Source: an uncultured Clostridia bacterium (lineage in GTDB: Bacteria > Bacillota > Clostridia > Saccharofermentanales > DTU023). From it: a stretch of 64,000 bases of DNA. This document shows positions 59,445 to 64,000 of the stretch, piece after piece. The notes under the pieces are model-generated. The model ran no database searches. It had not been told where the DNA came from and saw nothing but the letters and a program-made list of their open reading frames with translations. The stretch's first letter is position 1, and each line of letters begins with the position of its first letter. The translations under genes and the position numbers were made by a program. Location: the NCBI GenBank assembly GCA_937922005.1, contig CAKZWV010000015.1, positions 1 to 64,000 on the forward strand. Reading direction: 5' to 3'.

Positions 59445-62400
59445 ATGAAAGCGTATGCTTTAAAGAAGAATAACCCGTCTAAGGCAAATGTGAGAGGGGA
59501 CAGGTCCTATGCGACCTGGTCTCTCCGTCGATATTTTGCCCTAGTTATGGCGGTTATTCTCATAGGAACGAGTCTTCCAACCTGGCCAGTCCAGGCCTTG
59601 GCAAGCTCTCCTATGGGAAATAACCCACTGTTTTCCAGTGAAGAACCTAAGAAGCTGGAGATAAGTGGTAATAGTAGCGATCCAGGTTTCGCTTTGAAAC
59701 CTGTCGCATCACCCTTAACGCCAGTAAAATCTGTAGAGGGTGTCGTAACTTACCGGTATTATGACAGTGAAATCAATGCCCAAAAAGGTGCAACAGGTAA
59801 AGGCAGTGGTCTCTTGGCGACCCAGTATTTCCACAAGGGAGATAGCTTGCACAAGGCAGATCTCAGCAAATACTATTCTGAGCTAAGTTTTGCCACCTCA
59901 GACTATCCAGTTCAGTGGAAAATCTTTGGCAAAACAGGAGAAGACGCAAATGTTCCTTTTGGAACCACGATTAATAGCGGCGTGGGAGAAACCTATAACA
60001 TCTACCCAGACATGAGCCGGAAAATCAAGGTTCGGTATCTGTTGCCGGCTGGATCTTTGGAAGAGCAGGGTTCGGATCCTAAGACAAAGCCAGCGGATCC
60101 GGCAGGTCCCTTGGTCTATGATGTCCGAGAGTATCCGGTGAAGGAGGGGGCAACAAAGAGTGATCTAGCGACGATTGCAAAGTATATTTTGAGCTTTCAA
60201 CCACTACTTTGGGGCAAAGATGCGAATGCTGCTACAGGCGAAGCTCAATATCAGTTTTCATCCAATCGTGCTTTTCAGTATTGGGAGTTAGGGACGCAAG
60301 ATGTGCATCCCGTGTCCTCGGGAACCAAGGCCGTGGAGGAAAACGTGCTGGAGGCCCTTGGCAATCCAAAGGATGGGAATGCCCTGGCTGATTTTCAGTT
60401 GGATCTTTTTGCCAAGATTGTACCGGCGTATAAGATTACCTTTGATATGGATGGAGGGGCTCCCATCCGAACTTTATATGTTCCAAAGGGTACGTCTCTA
60501 GGCGATACCATCGCTAGCTTAGCAATCGACAAAGATACTAAGAGTACCATCGAGAAACGGATCGGGAAGCCTGAAAAACAAGGATATGAATTTGTTGCAT
60601 GGGAAAAAAATGGAACCCAGCAGTCTAAGATTAATGTAGATTCGGAAAAACCATCAGGTGATACGACTTATAAGGTGACGTGGAAACCAGCTGCCGTTCC
60701 TTTTGCCATCCATGTTTATAGAGAAGATGTAGAATCTATAGATACAAATATTAAACAGTCGTTTGATAAGGCGGTATCTCTAACCAAAGACGATAATTAT
60801 AAAACAAAAGATACGCTTTCCAAAGAAACAATTTTGACTCTGATAAAGAACTCCTATTCGAGTCAAGAGGCTGTGGATGATGATTGGTTCGGCTTTGAGT
60901 TTTCTAGCGATAAGATGGAATTCCTTGCAGATGATAATAAGTCATATCTCAAAGCTTCGGAGAGCTCACCTCTCAAAGCCGATGGCAGCTCCGTCATCAG
61001 GGTAGTCTTTAAACGGAAGATGTATCCAGTATATTTAAAAGAATTTGGACAATATGGTATAGCGGTTGTTGGAGGTCACGTTTATAAGCCTTATTGGGTC
61101 AATAGAAATTCAGGAAAGGATATATTATATCAAGAGGAGAGCCGTAATTCAACTGATCAACTACTACCCGATCAGAACAGATCACTACATTTTTATCCAG
61201 ATTTAAAAATACCAGAAACGGTACAACCACAGACCGAATTAAAATATGGTGAATCTACTGAAGATTTATTCACTCAGCTAATGTCCTGCGAGACAGCTCA
61301 TTATCGACAAACCGTCAATCCATCATATCAAAAATATAAGAATATCTTGAATTCTCATGGTTTCCTTCAGCAAGTTCCAGGTCAAGGCTTTATCTTAAGT
61401 GGTGCCTATCTTCTTCCCCCTAGAATAGTCAAAGATGAACTGCAAGAAGTTACCATGTCAACAGGGGAAAAAAAGTTAGCATTAGTATTGGGCGCAACGA
61501 TTACTCCTGCAACTGATTATAAATTATACTATTTAGATTACGATGCTTTATCAGACGAGGAGAAGGCCGCTCTCTTTAATATAACCGAAGATACAATCCT
61601 AGATTATAAAACTAAGACAAAACCTTCTAATACTGAAGGTGAAACTATATATAAGCTTTTGAATCCTGAAAATGTTCAAAAGCAAGGTGTTGAGTTCGGT
61701 CCCACAAAAATTATTGCTTCTAGTACATCTGTTTTATCAGGAGATTGTTGGCTTGATGGGGCAGATACTGTTGACATTCCTGGTTATGAAGCTTTAGAGG
61801 CTTTTACAGGGAATAAGACGGCTTTTGTTCAACGAGTTAAATCAGGGATTTACCGTTCATATATCAATCCGAAATACTATAATGCGGATAATCCATCTAT
61901 CATAGACTATGATTCATCCATAAAATATATAAAAGAGATTGATAAGGATAACAATTATTATCTAGGTTTCCTATGCTACCGCAAAGCGAATTTTAAATTC
62001 CGCCTCGATACGGGAAACAAGTATCCTATCGAAGCTGATAATGGCAATTTTATTTATAAGGGTGTCGACATCTGTTATAGGACTCCTATTCTCGACGCAA
62101 AAAAAATCGAAACTCATATCACTCAAGATGAAGGCAGGCCTTCTACGATGACACCGCATAGCTTCATCAAAGAGCTTAAGCTATACCGTAAAGGTGAAAC
62201 GACTGCAAAGAATGGTGATAATGAGTTTATCTTTGCGGGTTGGTTTGAAGATCCAAGCTTTAACACGGATGTAGAAGTTTTTGACCTTGACGATCCTGCG
62301 AACAAAGGTAAGGTAATGGCTTCAGATAAGACCTTTCAGCATATGAACATGCCTGCTAAGAATCTCATCTTGTACGCCAAATGGGTTCCTGTTACCTATC

Positions 62401-64000
62401 AAGCGCAGTTTTACAATCAGATCTTAGATGACTATCGTAAGGAAGGAGTTCAAAATCCTGATGTCACAGATATCGCCAGTGGTAAGACCATTGGGGAAGG
62501 CTATCGGCTGATTACGAACAAAGTTACTTCCTATGCTGAAGGCGATGTGGTTCAAATTTCTGTGCGGATTGATCATCCACATTTGGCTGCCAATCCATTA
62601 AGTCACACTACTTCCATTCGTATTCCAAACCCCGTGAATCCAAAGGCTACCACGGAAGTCAAATTTGACGAGCTATATGAGCATCCTGAAATCTATACCG
62701 TAGACGGTGATCGGAACAACGACCGTCAACTTGACCCTGGTGAGGCTTGGATCATCCGCTATCGGTATAAGTTGACTAATGATGATCTTAATAAAGGAGA
62801 TTTTTCTCTCCAAGCAGAGGCGTCTGAACAAACGGGTAAAACATCTTTTCCGATAAAAAATGTACAAAAAGTAACCAATGCCCAACTTGATACGTCGGTA
62901 CGTGCTATTGCATTAAATGAAAAGGGCCTTGGCTTAGATGTAAAGAGTAAAGATTTTGATATAGATAAAGTACAACGCATGGCCTACGTAGTAAGTGTTC
63001 GAAACGTGGGCAATATTCCTGTTACGCTTAACCAACTTAAGTTAGATGGTAGTAAGGTAATATATCCAACTAAGTTTGATGAAACGCATGTCACAGTTCT
63101 TCCTGGTACGTCTGCTGAATTGACAGTGGAGGGCGATACATGGGATCACTTTAATGGCGGATTTACTGGAACCTTGTCTTACCAATTCAAGGATGATAAG
63201 AATCAAGATAAGAGCGAAAATCAAGTTGTTAAGGTTGAGGGTCTTGGAAAGAATGACTCTAATGTCAGCGTTGGAGTATTTGCACAAGTCTATTCCCAAA
63301 AGGTGGGGGATTCCAAAAATGTTGTGGATCCACCGACAAAGCTACCTGCTGGAGCAGAAGGCTTTTTAGGGTGGGTCTATGCAGCTGAGCAGACTTCTGA
63401 CGAAAAGGAACTTGGTGTTCCGGCACATTTTGAAATCTTTGACCCGAGTATCAATGTCTTTAATAGAGATAAGCAGGTCTTTGCAGCTTACAAGTTTGCT
63501 GACTTTAACGTTCAATTTGATCCTAATGGAGGAACCTGGAAAGATAATCAGAAAATAAAGGATCCCAAGGAAGCTGCTAGGCGTGATTTCCTATACCGTG
63601 CGGGCGGGCACCTAATTTTACCTTTGCCTGATGCGGTGAGTGAGGATCATGCGATTCAGGCACCACTAGGATATTATTTCGTGGGCTGGAGTAGGAATAA
63701 AGAAGCAGCAGAATATCTGGAATCCTATAATGGCCAGAATGTAGAGGATATCGTTGAAAGATCAGATCGATATCATAACAACATCCTGCCTCCGTTAAGC
63801 CGTTCAGATAGGCTTTATGGTGACAAGGACCCCAAAGATTCAACGAAGAGAACCAATATCGTTACCTTCTATGCGATCTATGCGAAGCAGCCCATGCCAC
63901 GATTCACGGTGGAAAAAACAGCTGTAGAGAAAAAGGATGGTTATCAAGATAAAGAGTTTATCCCTTATACCGTCAGAGTAAAAAATAATGGCTTAGTTCC
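59445..64000 (+). CDS. Giant secreted surface protein, N-terminal 1,518 codons (runs off window)
   Basis: I read one open frame from ATG 59445 (TAGGAGG six to seven bases upstream) to the window end without a stop. A signal peptide (residues about 25-52, LRRYFALVMAVILIGTSLPTWPVQALA split around the core, cleavage after ALA) follows a basic N-terminus. Several InlB/Flg_new-like repeats are visible (ITFDMDGGAPIRTLYVPKG ... GYEFVAWE; FIFAGWFEDPSF; VQFDPNGGTWKDN ... YYFVGWSRN). DPGEAWIIRYRYKLT and VVSVRNVGNIPVTL resemble DUF11/DUF7507-type repeats of wall-anchored proteins. A C-terminal anchor would lie beyond the window. Probably an adhesin-like or matrix protein. Confidence 0.88.
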   Translation, partial: MKAYALKKNNPSKANVRGDRSYATWSLRRYFALVMAVILIGTSLPTWPVQALASSPMGNNPLFSSEEPKKLEISGNSSDPGFALKPVASPLTPVKSVEGVVTYRYYDSEINAQKGATGKGSGLLATQYFHKGDSLHKADLSKYYSELSFATSDYPVQWKIFGKTGEDANVPFGTTINSGVGETYNIYPDMSRKIKVRYLLPAGSLEEQGSDPKTKPADPAGPLVYDVREYPVKEGATKSDLATIAKYILSFQPLLWGKDANAATGEAQYQFSSNRAFQYWELGTQDVHPVSSGTKAVEENVLEALGNPKDGNALADFQLDLFAKIVPAYKITFDMDGGAPIRTLYVPKGTSLGDTIASLAIDKDTKSTIEKRIGKPEKQGYEFVAWEKNGTQQSKINVDSEKPSGDTTYKVTWKPAAVPFAIHVYREDVESIDTNIKQSFDKAVSLTKDDNYKTKDTLSKETILTLIKNSYSSQEAVDDDWFGFEFSSDKMEFLADDNKSYLKASESSPLKADGSSVIRVVFKRKMYPVYLKEFGQYGIAVVGGHVYKPYWVNRNSGKDILYQEESRNSTDQLLPDQNRSLHFYPDLKIPETVQPQTELKYGESTEDLFTQLMSCETAHYRQTVNPSYQKYKNILNSHGFLQQVPGQGFILSGAYLLPPRIVKDELQEVTMSTGEKKLALVLGATITPATDYKLYYLDYDALSDEEKAALFNITEDTILDYKTKTKPSNTEGETIYKLLNPENVQKQGVEFGPTKIIASSTSVLSGDCWLDGADTVDIPGYEALEAFTGNKTAFVQRVKSGIYRSYINPKYYNADNPSIIDYDSSIKYIKEIDKDNNYYLGFLCYRKANFKFRLDTGNKYPIEADNGNFIYKGVDICYRTPILDAKKIETHITQDEGRPSTMTPHSFIKELKLYRKGETTAKNGDNEFIFAGWFEDPSFNTDVEVFDLDDPANKGKVMASDKTFQHMNMPAKNLILYAKWVPVTYQAQFYNQILDDYRKEGVQNPDVTDIASGKTIGEGYRLITNKVTSYAEGDVVQISVRIDHPHLAANPLSHTTSIRIPNPVNPKATTEVKFDELYEHPEIYTVDGDRNNDRQLDPGEAWIIRYRYKLTNDDLNKGDFSLQAEASEQTGKTSFPIKNVQKVTNAQLDTSVRAIALNEKGLGLDVKSKDFDIDKVQRMAYVVSVRNVGNIPVTLNQLKLDGSKVIYPTKFDETHVTVLPGTSAELTVEGDTWDHFNGGFTGTLSYQFKDDKNQDKSENQVVKVEGLGKNDSNVSVGVFAQVYSQKVGDSKNVVDPPTKLPAGAEGFLGWVYAAEQTSDEKELGVPAHFEIFDPSINVFNRDKQVFAAYKFADFNVQFDPNGGTWKDNQKIKDPKEAARRDFLYRAGGHLILPLPDAVSEDHAIQAPLGYYFVGWSRNKEAAEYLESYNGQNVEDIVERSDRYHNNILPPLSRSDRLYGDKDPKDSTKRTNIVTFYAIYAKQPMPRFTVEKTAVEKKDGYQDKEFIPYTVRVKNNGLV

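Larger units (their letters stand above)
679..63282. repeat. Dispersed 10-mer GGAGTATTTG, 20 exact copies on both strands
   Basis: Exact copies start at 6376, 11483, 22132, 26325, 34084, 47683, 48589, 56579 and 63273 (plus) and at 679, 10543, 12873, 19391, 22154, 26872, 33629, 41477, 47509, 48365 and 58092 (minus, as CAAATACTCC). Copies changed only at position 4 start at 153, 2646, 8305, 24420, 28654, 29883, 32448, 35219, 43498, 51020 and 55613. The base after the motif is C or T in 28 of 31. I counted by eye, so one or two may be missed. Confidence 0.9.

Noticed and set aside
679..63282. Explaining GGAGTATTTG simply as a Shine-Dalgarno sequence
   Set aside because: Only three or four copies sit before start codons; more than half are on the opposite strand or deep inside genes.

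Overview
The window looks like a chromosomal stretch of an anaerobic Gram-positive bacterium (Bacillota; a Clostridia/Tissierellia-type organism is my best guess, at low confidence). Evidence: four consecutive genes plus one large gene for secreted surface proteins, four of them with visible LPXTG sorting signals; a ClpC-type chaperone behind a CIRCE-like HrcA operator; MetNIQ; separate GluRS and GlnRS; NrdD/NrdG; an AGCS symporter; a DUF1461 membrane protein; strong AGGAGG ribosome binding sites. Base composition is moderate, except for AT-rich stretches at about 51.4-54.7 kb and 56.0-56.6 kb. No rRNA, tRNA, CRISPR array, integrase or complete insertion sequence was seen.

Layout. 1-4051 (minus): glnS (cut by the window edge), gltX, an alanine/glycine-type symporter. 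4.3-11.3 kb (plus): a degenerate M28-type lipoprotein, NfeD and SPFH membrane proteins, an AAA ATPase plus DUF4276-like pair that resembles a two-gene conflict system, and hemW. 11.6-18.2 kb: proS, a radical SAM enzyme, a DJ-1/PfpI protein (minus), clpC. 18.2-19.7 kb: an unknown membrane protein (minus). 20.1-28.4 kb: a row of four LPXTG proteins, the first with a perfect 290-bp internal duplication and the last with a CAP domain. 28.7-33 kb: a small HTH protein followed by 33-bp tandem repeats, then DUF1461 and metQ-metI-metN (minus). 33.2-42 kb (plus): a radical SAM enzyme with a CntK-like amino acid racemase, then a PhnD-like protein without a signal peptide, three tandem acyl-CoA-dehydrogenase-fold paralogues lacking the usual catalytic Glu, a MetE-like methyltransferase and an OsmC-like protein. 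42.2-44.3 kb (minus): a LigT-like protein and a diacylglycerol-type glycosyltransferase. 44.5-51.4 kb (plus): GDPD, CstA, and a membrane protein/MoxR ATPase/VWA set. 51.5-54.5 kb (minus): an AT-rich nrdD-nrdG-MazG island that looks acquired. 54.7-56.6 kb: a YitT-family gene behind a cobalamin riboswitch, then eight 22-bp iteron-like repeats ahead of an AAA/DUF4143 ATPase. The window ends with a flavoredoxin-type protein and the first ~1,500 codons of a giant surface protein.

The most striking signal is not a gene. The 10-mer GGAGTATTTG occurs 20 times exactly, in both orientations (9 plus, 11 minus), in genes and between them, where about 0.1 would be expected by chance in 64 kb. Another 11 copies differ only at position 4 (GGANTATTTG), and 28 of all 31 are followed by a pyrimidine. 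One pair is inverted and forms a terminator-like hairpin. Its density, lack of strand bias and use as an inverted pair resemble the DNA uptake sequences of Neisseriaceae and Pasteurellaceae, which I do not know to be described in Gram-positive bacteria.

A second theme is in-frame low-complexity repeats inserted into otherwise conserved proteins (gltX, the AAA ATPase, DUF4276, hemW, DJ-1, metQ, LigT, the DUF4143 ATPase). A third is loss of textbook catalytic residues in several enzyme-fold proteins (M28, acyl-CoA dehydrogenase fold, LigT, OsmC).
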